Source: Achromobacter anxifer
Lineage (GTDB): Bacteria; Pseudomonadota; Gammaproteobacteria; Burkholderiales; Burkholderiaceae_B
Direction: 5' to 3'
Assembly: GCF_903652925.1 (NCBI RefSeq)
Contig: NZ_CAHLAR010000003.1
Location: forward strand, 124,001-188,000
DNA length: 64,000 nucleotides
Shown: positions 35,439 to 47,527 of the stretch, in pieces
Layout: each line of letters opens with the position of its first letter
Numbering within the stretch: the first letter of the stretch is position 1
Made by a program: the position numbers and the translations under genes
The notes under the pieces: generated by a model
What the model saw: only the letters and a program-made list of their open reading frames with translations
What the model was told of the DNA's origin: nothing
Databases searched by the model: none

Positions 35439-36284
35439 GTGAACGAAATCCGCCCCGCGCACTGGCGCGCCCTCTGGATTTCCGATATCCACCTGGGCAC
35501 CGCCGGGTGCAAGGCGGAATTCCTCCTCGACTTCCTGGACCACAACGATTCCGACACCCTTTATCTGGTGGGCGACATCGTCGACGGCTGGCAGTTGCGC
35601 AAGCACTGGCACTGGCCTCGCGCGCACAACGACGTGATCCAGCGCATCCTGCGCAAGGCGCGCAACGGCACCCGGGTCGTGTTCATTCCGGGCAACCATG
35701 ACGAATTCGCACGCGAATTCGCCGGCTTCGCGTTCGGTGACATCGAAATCCTGGACGAGGACGTGCACATCACCGCCAAGGGGCAGCGCCTGCTCGTGCT
35801 GCACGGCGACCAGTTCGATGGCGTGATCCAGCACAGCCGCTGGCTGGCCCACCTGGGCGACGGCCTTTACCAGTTGGCGCTGTGGATCAACCACCATTTC
35901 AACCGGCTGCGCCACCGCCTGGGACTGCACTACTGGTCCCTGTCCCAATACCTGAAGCACAAGGTCAAGAACGCCGTGTCCTTCATCACGGACTTCGAGG
36001 AAGCGCTGGCGGGCGAGGCCCGGCGCCGGGGACTGGACGGCGTGGTCTGCGGCCATATCCACAAGGCCGAGTTGCGCTACGTGGGCGAGATCCTGTACTG
36101 CAACGACGGCGACTGGGTGGAAAGCCTGTCCGCCCTGGCCGAGACCCACGACGGCCAGCTCCAGTTGCTGGACTGGGCCGCCGTCATGGCCGAGCGCGAG
36201 GCCGACCCCGCCGCCCGTCCGCCGCGCTCGCTGACCTTGCCCGCCCTGCCCTCGGCACTGCGCCGCCAAGGCAAACACCCGTGA
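35439..36284 (+). CDS. Metallophosphoesterase, PlcP/LpxH-like; candidate phosphate-starvation phospholipase C
   Basis: The 281-residue enzyme has all dinuclear-metal motifs: SDIHLG (15-20), VGDIVDG (44-50), GNHDEF (85-90), LHGD (121-124) and CGHIH (204-208). Proteins of this type are often labelled UDP-2,3-diacylglucosamine diphosphatase. However, features such as LGTAGCKAEFLLDFL, HWHWPRAHNDVIQ and HYWSLSQYLK resemble, from memory of the family, PlcP of rhizobia and marine bacteria. PlcP is a PhoB-controlled phospholipase C that strips phosphate head groups for lipid remodelling. The upstream Pho-box array favours that reading. The GTG start has GGGAA 7 bp upstream; an ATG 27 bp earlier would leave almost no leader. 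No glycosyltransferase partner lies next to it. Confidence 0.75.
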   Translation: MNEIRPAHWRALWISDIHLGTAGCKAEFLLDFLDHNDSDTLYLVGDIVDGWQLRKHWHWPRAHNDVIQRILRKARNGTRVVFIPGNHDEFAREFAGFAFGDIEILDEDVHITAKGQRLLVLHGDQFDGVIQHSRWLAHLGDGLYQLALWINHHFNRLRHRLGLHYWSLSQYLKHKVKNAVSFITDFEEALAGEARRRGLDGVVCGHIHKAELRYVGEILYCNDGDWVESLSALAETHDGQLQLLDWAAVMAEREADPAARPPRSLTLPALPSALRRQGKHP

Positions 36285-36298
36285 TAACCCGTATGCGT

Positions 36299-36394
36299 CC
36301 CCGTTACGCAACGGGGATGTTGCAGTTCACGGCCCTCTAGGTCATGCTTGCATCTGGGGCAACGGGCGAACTTGACCCGTTCACGCTGCAACAT
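36299..36394. other. Structured leader upstream of the acyl-CoA synthetase gene
   Basis: CCCCGTT/AACGGGG forms a 7-bp hairpin (36299-36316). ATGTTGCAG (36317-36325) is mirrored by CTGCAACAT (36386-36394), enclosing AACGGG/CCCGTT (36361-36381). The nested stems fill the 127-bp gap. They could end the metallophosphoesterase transcript or form a regulated leader; no T-run follows. Confidence 0.4.
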
Positions 36395-36411
36395 GCTCAC
36401 AACATAGGGCC

Positions 36412-38106
36412 ATGAACGACCAATATCAGGCGCTCTACCAAACATTCCGCTGGCTGGTACCCACCCAGTTCAACATCGCGGAAGCGTGCTGCCACCGCTG
36501 GGCATCCAGCAGTCCGGATGCGCGGCGCATTGCCATCTACTATGAAGATGAATCCGGCAACCGCGAGGTCTGGACCTATGCCCGCCTGGCGGAAGCGGTC
36601 AATCAGCTGGCCAACGGCCTGGTGAAAATGGGCGTGGGGCGCGGCGACCGCGTCGGTGTGGTTTTGGGGCAACGCCCTGAAACCGTGGTGGCCCACATGG
36701 CCATCTACAGCGTCGGCGCCGTGGTGCTGCCGCTATCCGCCCTGTTCGGGCCGGAAGCCCTGGAAAGCCGCCTGCGCGACTCCGAAACCCGCGTCGCCAT
36801 CGTGGACCACGCCTCCAGCGCCAACCTGCTGGCCGTCAGCGACAACTGCCCCAACCTGCAACAGATCATCGGCATCGGCTTCGCCGACGAACGCGTGCTG
36901 CCCTGGCGCAGCCTGCTGGCGCGCCAGCCCAACGAATTCAAGATGGTCCAGACCCGTTCGTCGGATCCAGCCATCCTGCTCTATACCTCCGGCACCACCG
37001 GCGCGCCCAAGGGCGCCCTGCTGCCGCACAGCGTGCTGATCGGCAACCTGCCGGGCTTCGTGGCCTCGCAGGACTGGTTCCCCAAGCCCGCCGACGTGTT
37101 CTGGTCGCCCGCCGACTGGGCCTGGACCGGCGGCATGATGGACGCCCTGCTGCCCACCCTGTACTTCGGCCACCCCATCGTCGGCACGCGCGGCCGCTTC
37201 TCGGTCGAACGCGCGTTCGAACTCCTGGAGCGCTACCAGGTCACCAACACCTTCCTGTTCCCCACCGCGCTCAAGATGATGATGAAGGCGGTGCCGGAAC
37301 CCCGCAACCGCTACCAGCTGGCCCTGCGCTCCATCATGAGCGCCGGCGAGAACGTCGGCGAAACCGTGTTCGACTGGTGCCAGTCGGCGCTGGGCGTGAC
37401 GCCCAACGAAATGTTCGGCCAGACCGAAATGAACTATGTGGTGGGCAACAGCCAGAAGCGCTGGCCCGCCAAGCCGGGCAGCATGGGCCGCCCCTACCCC
37501 GGCCATAACGTCGCGGTGCTGGACGAGGACGGCAAGCCCGTGGCGCCCGGCGGCACCGGCGAGATCGCCGTCAACCGCCTCGACATCCACGGCTACCCCG
37601 ACCCGGTGATGTTCCTGGGCTACTGGCGCAACGAAGCCGCCACCCAGGCCAAATTCAAGGGCGACTGGTGCCTGACAGGCGACCTGGCGAAGATCGACGC
37701 CGACGGCTACCTCTGGTACGCGGGCCGCGCCGACGACGTCTTCAAGTCCGCCGGCTACCGCATCGGCCCCGGCGAGATCGAAAGCTGCCTGATCGGACAT
37801 CCGGCCGTGGCCAACGCCGCCGTCGTGCCCAAGCCCGACGCCGAGCGCGGCGCCCTGGTCAAGGCCTATGTGGTGCTGACGCCGGATTTCGCGCAGCGCG
37901 ACCGCAACGACATCATCGAGAACCTGCAGGAACACGTGCGCGAGCGCCTGGCCCCGTATGAATACCCCAAGGAGATCGAGTTCGTCGACGAGCTGCCCAT
38001 GACGACCACCGGTAAAATCCAGCGCCGCATCCTGCGCCTGCGCGAAGAAGAGCGCTCGCGGATGACCGCAGGCATTACAGACGCGCAGCACGCCCCCAAG
38101 GCGTGA
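36412..38106 (+). CDS. AMP-forming acyl-CoA synthetase
   Basis: A 564-residue member of the adenylate-forming family. LLYTSGTTGAPKGALLPH (about 189-206) is the P-loop, and WFPKPADVFWSPADWAWTGG and GQTEMNYVVGN are the acyl-site and adenine-site motifs. YAGRADDVFKSAGYRIGPGE is the hinge, and the catalytic Lys is in TTTGKIQRR (about 533). The pattern is closest to medium-chain/ACSM-type acyl-CoA synthetases rather than acetyl-CoA synthetase. The natural acid is not evident. The gamma carbonic anhydrase-like gene follows after 22 bp. Confidence 0.88.
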   Translation: MNDQYQALYQTFRWLVPTQFNIAEACCHRWASSSPDARRIAIYYEDESGNREVWTYARLAEAVNQLANGLVKMGVGRGDRVGVVLGQRPETVVAHMAIYSVGAVVLPLSALFGPEALESRLRDSETRVAIVDHASSANLLAVSDNCPNLQQIIGIGFADERVLPWRSLLARQPNEFKMVQTRSSDPAILLYTSGTTGAPKGALLPHSVLIGNLPGFVASQDWFPKPADVFWSPADWAWTGGMMDALLPTLYFGHPIVGTRGRFSVERAFELLERYQVTNTFLFPTALKMMMKAVPEPRNRYQLALRSIMSAGENVGETVFDWCQSALGVTPNEMFGQTEMNYVVGNSQKRWPAKPGSMGRPYPGHNVAVLDEDGKPVAPGGTGEIAVNRLDIHGYPDPVMFLGYWRNEAATQAKFKGDWCLTGDLAKIDADGYLWYAGRADDVFKSAGYRIGPGEIESCLIGHPAVANAAVVPKPDAERGALVKAYVVLTPDFAQRDRNDIIENLQEHVRERLAPYEYPKEIEFVDELPMTTTGKIQRRILRLREEERSRMTAGITDAQHAPKA

Positions 38107-38128
38107 CGCCGCAACCGGAGACTAAGGC

Positions 38129-38650
38129 ATGCCCATCTACCAGCTCGACGACCTGATCCCCCGCATCGACCCGGCCGCCTATGTGGCCGACAGCGCCGAC
38201 ATCATCGGCAACGTCACGCTGGAGGCCGGCGTCAGCATCTGGTCCAACGTGTCGATCCGCGGCGACAACGACGCCATCCTGATCCGCAGCGGCACCAATA
38301 TCCAGGAAGGCAGTGTGCTGCACGTGGACGACGGCTGTCCCATGACCATCGGCCCCAACGTCACGGTGGGCCACCAGGCCATGCTGCACGGCTGTACCAT
38401 CCATGAAGGCGCACTCGTGGGCATGCAGGCCATCGTGCTGAACAACGCCGTCATCGGCCGCAACTGCCTCATCGGCGCCGGCGCCATCATCCCCGAAGAC
38501 CGCATCATTCCCGACAATTCCCTGGTCATCGGCATCGGCAAGATCGTCCGCGAGCTCTCGGACGAAGAAATCGCCAATCTGCACAAGAACACCGCCCATT
38601 ACGTGGCGCGCGGCCAACACTACAAGACGGCCCTGAAGCGCATCGGCTGA
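38129..38650 (+). CDS. Gamma-type carbonic anhydrase-like protein (left-handed beta-helix)
   Basis: A 173-residue hexapeptide-repeat protein. The repeats run through residues 20-135, and the three metal His are in place (His65 in VLHVDDG, His82 and His87 in GHQAMLHGC). This is the YrdA/PaaY-like group; carbonic anhydrase activity is demonstrated for only some members, and PaaY relatives have thioesterase activity. It lies downstream of the acyl-CoA synthetase, probably in the same transcript. Confidence 0.88.
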   Translation: MPIYQLDDLIPRIDPAAYVADSADIIGNVTLEAGVSIWSNVSIRGDNDAILIRSGTNIQEGSVLHVDDGCPMTIGPNVTVGHQAMLHGCTIHEGALVGMQAIVLNNAVIGRNCLIGAGAIIPEDRIIPDNSLVIGIGKIVRELSDEEIANLHKNTAHYVARGQHYKTALKRIG

Positions 38651-38724
38651 GCGCCCCTCGGGCAGCCGCCCGACCCTGCTGGCGGCAGGGGGAATAGGCC
38701 GGCCCGATCGGCTAACATTCCCCC

Positions 38725-39654
38725 ATGACCGATCAGCTCAAGAAATACCTTACCGAAGACCGCAGCGTCCGCATCCAGGCCGTGCGCCTGGACGCGACCT
38801 GGAAGGCCGTGCAGGCCAATCACGACTATCCCCCCGCCATCACCCACCTGCTGGGCGAACTGGTGGCGGCGTCCACCCTGCTGGCAGCCAACATCAAGTT
38901 CGACGGCTCGCTGGTGCTGCAGATCCAGGGCGACGGCCCCATCGCCCTGCTGGTGGTGGAATGCCGCAACGACCTGAGCCTGCGCGCCACCGTCAAGATG
39001 CGCGAAGGATACGACGTCCCCACCGACGGCAACATGCAGAGCCTGCTGAACCCGGGCGGCAACGGCCGCTTCATCGTGGTGCTGGACCCGCAGCGCAAGC
39101 TGCCGGGCCAGCAGGCCTACCAGGGCATCGTGCCCCTGCAGGGCGACACCGTGGCCGAGGCGCTGCAACACTACATGAAGGCCTCCGAACAACTGGACAC
39201 CCGCCTGTGGCTGGCGGCCGACGCCGACCATGCCGCCGGCATGCTCATCCAGCGCCTGCCGTTCCACGGCGGTGCGGACGCGCCGGTCCTGACGGAACAG
39301 GGCGCCGCCGAGACCTGGGATCGCACCTGCGCGCTGTCCGGCACCCTGCAGCGCGACGAGTTGCTGGCCACCGACATCGACACGCTGATCCATCGCCTGT
39401 ACTGGGAAGAAACCCTGGTGGCGTTCGATCCGCTGTCCGTGCGCTGGCACTGCCCCTGCACCCGCGAGCGCGTGGCCAGCATGCTGCGCACGCTGGGCCA
39501 GGAAGAGATCGACAGCATCATCGCCGAACGCGGCCAGGTCGACGTGTCCTGCGATTTCTGCGGCAAGCCCTACAAGTTCGACGCCGTCGACTGCGCGACC
39601 TTGTTCTCGTCCAACGCGGCTCCCGCCGCGGACGAACCTCCCACGGTGCACTGA
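38725..39654 (+). CDS. hslO: Redox-regulated chaperone Hsp33
   Basis: A cytoplasmic holdase activated by oxidation. The 309-residue sequence has the N-terminal substrate-binding domain and the four zinc-binding cysteines near residues 243-274, in WHCPCTRERV and CDFCGKPYKF. The redox switch is therefore intact. The gene appears to stand alone, 74 bp after the carbonic anhydrase-like gene. Confidence 0.95.
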   Translation: MTDQLKKYLTEDRSVRIQAVRLDATWKAVQANHDYPPAITHLLGELVAASTLLAANIKFDGSLVLQIQGDGPIALLVVECRNDLSLRATVKMREGYDVPTDGNMQSLLNPGGNGRFIVVLDPQRKLPGQQAYQGIVPLQGDTVAEALQHYMKASEQLDTRLWLAADADHAAGMLIQRLPFHGGADAPVLTEQGAAETWDRTCALSGTLQRDELLATDIDTLIHRLYWEETLVAFDPLSVRWHCPCTRERVASMLRTLGQEEIDSIIAERGQVDVSCDFCGKPYKFDAVDCATLFSSNAAPAADEPPTVH

Positions 39655-39721
39655 ACCGCGCCGGCGGCCTGGCCGCCGGGACGTTTCCGTCACGCCGGCT
39701 TATCCTCATCGACAGGCGGCC

Positions 39722-40480
39722 ATGCCTGCGCCAGACTGCGCAGCCATGACCGCCTCTTTTCATGCCCTTCCGCACCGCCAGCGCGGCGCCGCCGCCGTCG
39801 AATTCGCGGTGGCGGCGGCCTTGTTGCTGCTGCTGGGCCTGCTCGCGATCGAAGCGGCTCTCTGGCAAGGCGCGCGCCAGATGGCCTATCTGGCCCTGAT
39901 GGAAGCGGCGCGCGCCGGCGCCACCGCGCACGGAGACCCGGCACGCATGCGAGCGGCCTTTCTGCAGGCCCTGCTGCCGCGCCATGCGGGCACGCAGGGC
40001 GTGGACCACGCCCGCCGCCGCCAGGAACATGAACAGGCCGAGCTGGCGGCCATTTCAGGCTCCGATCCCTGGCGCATCGAAGTGCTGCTGCCGGACGAAC
40101 AGTCGTTCCGCGAACATGCCCGCCCGGGCCTCAAGGTAGCCGCGGCGGCCGGCCTGCGCGCCATCGACAACGGCTACCAGGACCTGCAACACGCGCGCCG
40201 GCCGCCGCGCCCGGGCGGCCAGAGCATATTCCAGGCCAATACCTTGAAACTGCGCCTGACCTACCTGCACAAACCGCTGCTGCCGCCCTTGCGGGCGCTG
40301 CTGGCCGCGCTGGCGGTCGATGCCGCCAGCTATGCCGGCAACGCGCAAGCCCGCGGCCTCCTGCCTGTGCGGATGGAACTGGAAACCGAAATGCACTCGC
40401 ACCCGGTGGATTGGGCGCACAGGGCGCCACAACCCGCCGGCATCGTGTACGGCGAGTGCCGCAGCCTGCGCTGCGGGTAA
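39722..40480 (+). CDS. TadE-like pilus-assembly protein
   Basis: The 252-residue protein begins with RQRGAAAVEFAVAAALLLLL (about 19-38), the prepilin-like hydrophobic helix of TadE/TadF proteins, including the conserved Glu after the cleavage region. The remainder is an exported domain with no recognised motif. TadE proteins are pseudopilins of Flp/Tad systems, but no other tad gene is in the window, so this is an isolated member. AGGCGG precedes the ATG. It is convergent with ftsB. Confidence 0.75.
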   Translation: MPAPDCAAMTASFHALPHRQRGAAAVEFAVAAALLLLLGLLAIEAALWQGARQMAYLALMEAARAGATAHGDPARMRAAFLQALLPRHAGTQGVDHARRRQEHEQAELAAISGSDPWRIEVLLPDEQSFREHARPGLKVAAAAGLRAIDNGYQDLQHARRPPRPGGQSIFQANTLKLRLTYLHKPLLPPLRALLAALAVDAASYAGNAQARGLLPVRMELETEMHSHPVDWAHRAPQPAGIVYGECRSLRCG

Positions 40481-40519
40481 TGGCAATGGTGGTGAATGAG
40501 CGAGCGCCGCGGCGGGCGC

Positions 40520-40933
40520 TCAGTGCCGGGTGTTGGCTTGGTTGGCGGGCTTGGGAGCCTGGGCGGCAGGCCGGCCGGCAGGCGCGCTGGCGCGCGCGGG
40601 AACGGCCGGCTTGGCCGCGGCGTCGGACGCCAGGGATGCGCCGCCAGCCGGCGGCTGCGTGTTCTGGGGCAGGATGTGCACGAACACTTCGCCGTCGCGC
40701 ATCATGCCCAGTTCGCCGCGGGCGCGTTCCTCGATGGCGCCGGAGCCTCCTTCGAGGTCGCGCACTTCGGCTTCAAGCGCGGCATTGCGCGCGCGCAGGC
40801 CCTCATTGGTCTCGCGCTGCTCCGCCACCTGGCGTTGCAGATCCCAGACCTTGAACCACCCGCCCTTACCCAGCCACAGCGGGTATTGGATCAGGCCTAG
40901 CAGCACGAACAGCACCAGGAACAACAGGCGCAT
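40520..40933 (-). CDS. ftsB: Cell-division protein FtsB
   Basis: A 137-residue bitopic protein of the FtsQLB divisome complex. One transmembrane helix (residues 3-21) is followed by a periplasmic coiled coil (about 29-68, [19 protein letters not shown]) and the conserved [20 protein letters not shown]. After that comes an Ala/Pro-rich tail of about 45 residues, longer than in E. coli. The position after eno is conserved in many proteobacteria. Confidence 0.92.
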   Translation of the reverse strand: MRLLFLVLFVLLGLIQYPLWLGKGGWFKVWDLQRQVAEQRETNEGLRARNAALEAEVRDLEGGSGAIEERARGELGMMRDGEVFVHILPQNTQPPAGGASLASDAAAKPAVPARASAPAGRPAAQAPKPANQANTRH

Positions 40934-40999
40934 ACGCGGGAACCCTCAGCAGTCGTGGCGTGGATGCGGCCCCAGGCTTGCGCCCGGGGCTGCTAGTCA

Positions 41000-42575
<1,576 letters not shown>

Positions 42576-42584
42576 GGGATTCCT

Positions 42585-42778
42585 TCAGAGCAGTTGCGTT
42601 GGTTTCGGTCTGACGCCGGATACGGCGAAGCCGCCAGTGTCGCGCAAGGCGGCCCGGCGACGCATATCCGATGCTAATTGGTTGTATCCGAAAGAAGCGC
42701 CGCCGTACAGGGCGGCGCTGGGGCGAAGGCCCGCGGTCCCGAAGATCCGCTTACGGAACTCGAGACCGCAGACGCGCA

Positions 42779-42779
<1 letters not shown>
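42585..42779 (-). pseudogene. kdsA: Internally deleted remnant of kdsA (3-deoxy-8-phosphooctulonate synthase)
   Basis: The 64-codon open frame overlaps the pyrG stop (TAATG) and ends 9 bp before the DUF1330 gene. Its first residues MRVCGLEFRKRIFGTAG resemble the KdsA N-terminus (M-x-L-C-G-F-E ... F-x-I-A-G). Residues 27-49 contain GGASFGYNQLASDMRRRAAL, which matches the active-site RGASFGYNNLVSDMR region near residue 200 of full KdsA proteins. The roughly 170 residues between, and the C-terminal quarter, are missing. The pyrG-kdsA-eno order is common in betaproteobacteria, so this is the expected location. The product cannot be an active synthase; a functional kdsA must lie elsewhere. Similarity was judged by eye. 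Confidence 0.72.
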
Positions 42780-44476
<1,697 letters not shown>

Positions 44477-44651
44477 TTATAGCCGGGAGGCGGAGGTTAT
44501 TTGGGTTTTCCCCTAGCTCCGGGGCGTAACATTTGGCAGCACTCGAAGCGCCGCAAGGACCAGCGCGTTGCGTGGCGCGGCGCAGCGCCGTGCTATGTTC
44601 GATCCCTATTTTTTCGGTTGCTGCTTTTTCTCAACACTTTCCCCTACGCCG

Positions 44652-45653
44652 ATGACCGATCCTGTCCGATCCCCCTACTCGCTCGCCTGGCGCCTGGCGT
44701 TGACCGCCGTTTTCCTGCGACTGGGATATTCCGCGCTGGTCCAGCTCTACAGCCTGCTCGGCATGCCCCAGTACGAGCAGTTGCAAGAGATGTACAGCCA
44801 GCCCCAGTTCCTGGTTCCGCTCCTGGCTCATATCGCCGCGGGAGCGCTGATCGCCGGATTGACCACCTGGGGAGCCATGCGCCGTTGGCTGGCGCGCCAT
44901 GACACCAGGGCGGTGGACGCACCCCGCAAGCTGTACGGCACCTTCATCGCCCTGTTCCTGCTCTACACCCTGGTCGTGGCGGCGGGCATGGCCTTCCTGC
45001 AGAACACGCTGATGCGCTACGTCATGGACAACCGCGACATGCTGCAGGAGCGGCTGGGCCTGGGCATGATCGGGCAATTCCTGGCCCTGAACACCATCAC
45101 CAAGCTGGTGACCATCGCACTGGAGATCATCGGCATCTGCGTCATCGTGCGCATTGCCGCCTGGACCGTGCAACCCGCCGGCCCGGCCGGCGGCCCCGCC
45201 TATGAACGGCGCCACGCCGCCTGGGTTGCGGGGCTGACCGTGCTGATCTGGCAACTGACCGTTTCAATCGCGCTGAGCGGCATGCTGCAAATGCAGATGC
45301 CGGACGCAGGCTGGACGGCGTTCGCGCTGGGCTATCTGGCCCTGCCCGCGATCCTGCTAGCGCTGTGCCTCCTGGTCTGCCTGCAGACGCTGCCGCATCC
45401 GATCGGCGACGCCCGCTTCGGACGGGCCGTGGCCCATGGCACCCTCGCGTTCTGGCTGGCTCAAGCCCTGGGCATAGGCATAGGATTCCTGATCGTCCGG
45501 GCGATGACCTGGGGCCAGCTGATCCGGGCCTCGGAGTCCCAGGCGACCGCCGTCATGACGCTGTTGGGATACGGCGCGCTGCTGGCCCTGGGCTGCGTGA
45601 TCGGCAGTCTGGCGCTGTATCGCGGCGCCAAGGCCGCGACGCCAGCGGGCTGA
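44652..45653 (+). CDS. Polytopic membrane protein of unknown function
   Basis: A 333-residue protein with about seven or eight hydrophobic helices spread over the whole length and short charged loops (for example RRHAAWVAGLTVLIWQLTVS). No catalytic motif is seen and I do not recognise the family. The start is the ATG before DPVRSPYSLAWRL; upstream frame extensions look non-conserved. It is divergent from pyrG and ends at a bidirectional terminator. Confidence 0.65.
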   Translation: MTDPVRSPYSLAWRLALTAVFLRLGYSALVQLYSLLGMPQYEQLQEMYSQPQFLVPLLAHIAAGALIAGLTTWGAMRRWLARHDTRAVDAPRKLYGTFIALFLLYTLVVAAGMAFLQNTLMRYVMDNRDMLQERLGLGMIGQFLALNTITKLVTIALEIIGICVIVRIAAWTVQPAGPAGGPAYERRHAAWVAGLTVLIWQLTVSIALSGMLQMQMPDAGWTAFALGYLALPAILLALCLLVCLQTLPHPIGDARFGRAVAHGTLAFWLAQALGIGIGFLIVRAMTWGQLIRASESQATAVMTLLGYGALLALGCVIGSLALYRGAKAATPAG

Positions 45654-45669
45654 GCTAGCCTCGCCCACG

Positions 45670-45706
45670 AAAAAAGGCCGCAGGCAAAACGCCTGCGGCC
45701 TTTTTT
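45670..45706. terminator. Bidirectional terminator
   Basis: GGCCGCAGGC, AAAAC, GCCTGCGGCC, with six A residues before and six T residues after. It serves both the membrane-protein gene and the convergent aminopeptidase gene. Confidence 0.93.
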
Positions 45707-45722
45707 CATGCGCTCACGCGGA

Positions 45723-47513
45723 TCAGATCGCCGCGGTGCGGCGCTTCAGCCAGGCCAGGGCCTCGCCCTCGACCAGCGGCGACAGGCGCTCGAACACCGT
45801 CTTGTGATAGTCGTTGAGCCAGGCGATCTCGTCGGCGCGCATCAGGGCGGGCTCGATGCAGCGCGTGTCGATCGGGCACAGCGTCAGCGTTTCAAAGCAC
45901 AGGAACTCGCCCAGTTCCGAGGTCAGCCAGGCGCGGTTGGCGACCAGGTTCTCGATGCGCACGCCCCAGCGGCCCGGACGGTAGATGCCCGGCTCGTTGG
46001 AGGTGATCATGCCCGGCTCCATCGCGGTGTGCGGGCCGGGCGCTGCGCGGTAGGAAATGACCTGCGGGCCTTCATGCACGTTCAGGAAGTAGCCCACGCC
46101 ATGGCCGGTGCCATGGCCGTATTCCGCGCCGCCTTCCCAGATGGGCGCGCGCGCGATGGCGTCGAGCATGGGCGAAGGCGTGCCGCGCGGGAACGAGGCG
46201 CGCGACAGCGCGATCATGCCCTTGAGCACCAGCGTGAAGTCCACCTTCTGGTCGGCGCTGGGCGTGCCCACCGCAACCACGCGGGTGATGTCGGTGGTGC
46301 CGCCCAGGTACTGGCCGCCCGAGTCGATCAGCAGCAGGCCGTCGCCTTCGATGGTGGAGTGCGACTCCGCGGTAGCGCGGTAATGCGGCATCGCGCCGTT
46401 GGCGTTGAAGCCGGCGATGGTGGCGAAGCTGGGGCAGACGTAGGCAGGCCGGCGCGCGCGGGCGGCGGTGATCTGCTCGTCGATCGTCAGTTCGGTAATG
46501 GTTTCATTGCCCAGCGCGCCCTCGAACCAGGAGAAGAACTCACAGAGCGCGGCGCCGTCCTGCGCCATGGCCTGGCGCACGTTGGCCAGTTCAGCATCGG
46601 TCTTGCGGGACTTCAGCAGCGTGGACGGATTGATGGCCTCGACGCGCGGCACGGCCGGGTCCATGGCATGGAACACGCCGCAGGTCACGCGGGCCGGGTC
46701 GATCAGCAGCTTCTGGTCCAGTTCCAGCGAAGCCAGCGCATCCGCGGCCTGGGCGTAGCCAGCCACTTCCACGCCGTCGGCCGCCAGGACGGCGTGCAGG
46801 GCATCGTCGATCTTGCCGTCCGCCACGAACAGCGTGGCGTGATCCAGGCCGATCAGCGCGTGGCCGACGAATACCGGGTTGTAATCCACGTCGGCGCCGC
46901 GCAGATTGAAGAGCCAGGCGATGTCGTCCAGGGTGCTGATGAAGTGCACGTCGGCGCCATGGCCGCGCATGGCCTCGCGCACCTGCGCCAGCTTGTCGGC
47001 GCGGGTCACGCAGGCTTCGGGCGCCACGTGCTCATAGATGGCGGCATTCGGCAGGCCGGCCCGGTCCTTCCAGACCTCTTGCAGCAGGTCTTCGCGGATT
47101 TCCAGAACGGCGCCGGCGGCAGCCGCGGCCGCGGACAGGGCGCGGAAAGCGCCCAGGCCCAGCACCTGTCCATCCACGCCGATGACTTCGCCCGCCTTGG
47201 TATTGGCCGCCAGCCAGTCCACATGGCCCGGCGTGGTGGCCAGCGCGATCTTCATCAATTGCACGCAGGTGCCGGCCAGCTGCGCCTCGGCCTGCACCCA
47301 GTAGCGGCTGTCCACCCACAGTCCGGCGAAATCGGCGGTGACCACCAGCGTGCCGACCGAGCCCGTGAAGCCGGACAGCCAGCGCCGCCCCTGCCAACGC
47401 GCAGGCAGGTATTCGGACAGGTGCGGGTCCGAGGACGGAACGACATAGGCGGACAGGCCGCGGCGGCTCATGGCCTGCCGCAATTGGGCGATACGGGCGT
47501 CGGTGCTAGACAT
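45723..47513 (-). CDS. M24-family Xaa-Pro aminopeptidase
   Basis: A 596-residue metallopeptidase of the long aminopeptidase-P type with two creatinase-like N-terminal domains. Metal ligands are seen in LIDSGGQYLGGTTDITR (two Asp), GHGTGHGVGYFLNVHEGP (His) and TSNEPGIYRPGRWGVRIEN (two Glu). It removes N-terminal residues preceding proline. It is the last gene of the peptidase group (dmpA, M55, M24), 14 bp after the M55 gene, in line with complete hydrolysis of imported peptides. Confidence 0.93.
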   Translation of the reverse strand: MSSTDARIAQLRQAMSRRGLSAYVVPSSDPHLSEYLPARWQGRRWLSGFTGSVGTLVVTADFAGLWVDSRYWVQAEAQLAGTCVQLMKIALATTPGHVDWLAANTKAGEVIGVDGQVLGLGAFRALSAAAAAAGAVLEIREDLLQEVWKDRAGLPNAAIYEHVAPEACVTRADKLAQVREAMRGHGADVHFISTLDDIAWLFNLRGADVDYNPVFVGHALIGLDHATLFVADGKIDDALHAVLAADGVEVAGYAQAADALASLELDQKLLIDPARVTCGVFHAMDPAVPRVEAINPSTLLKSRKTDAELANVRQAMAQDGAALCEFFSWFEGALGNETITELTIDEQITAARARRPAYVCPSFATIAGFNANGAMPHYRATAESHSTIEGDGLLLIDSGGQYLGGTTDITRVVAVGTPSADQKVDFTLVLKGMIALSRASFPRGTPSPMLDAIARAPIWEGGAEYGHGTGHGVGYFLNVHEGPQVISYRAAPGPHTAMEPGMITSNEPGIYRPGRWGVRIENLVANRAWLTSELGEFLCFETLTLCPIDTRCIEPALMRADEIAWLNDYHKTVFERLSPLVEGEALAWLKRRTAAI

Positions 47514-47527
47514 GGGGGATGGGATCC

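Noticed and set aside
40411-40900. Plus-strand frames over ftsB
   Set aside because: Antisense to the Ala/Pro-rich tail and coiled coil of ftsB; no family resemblance.
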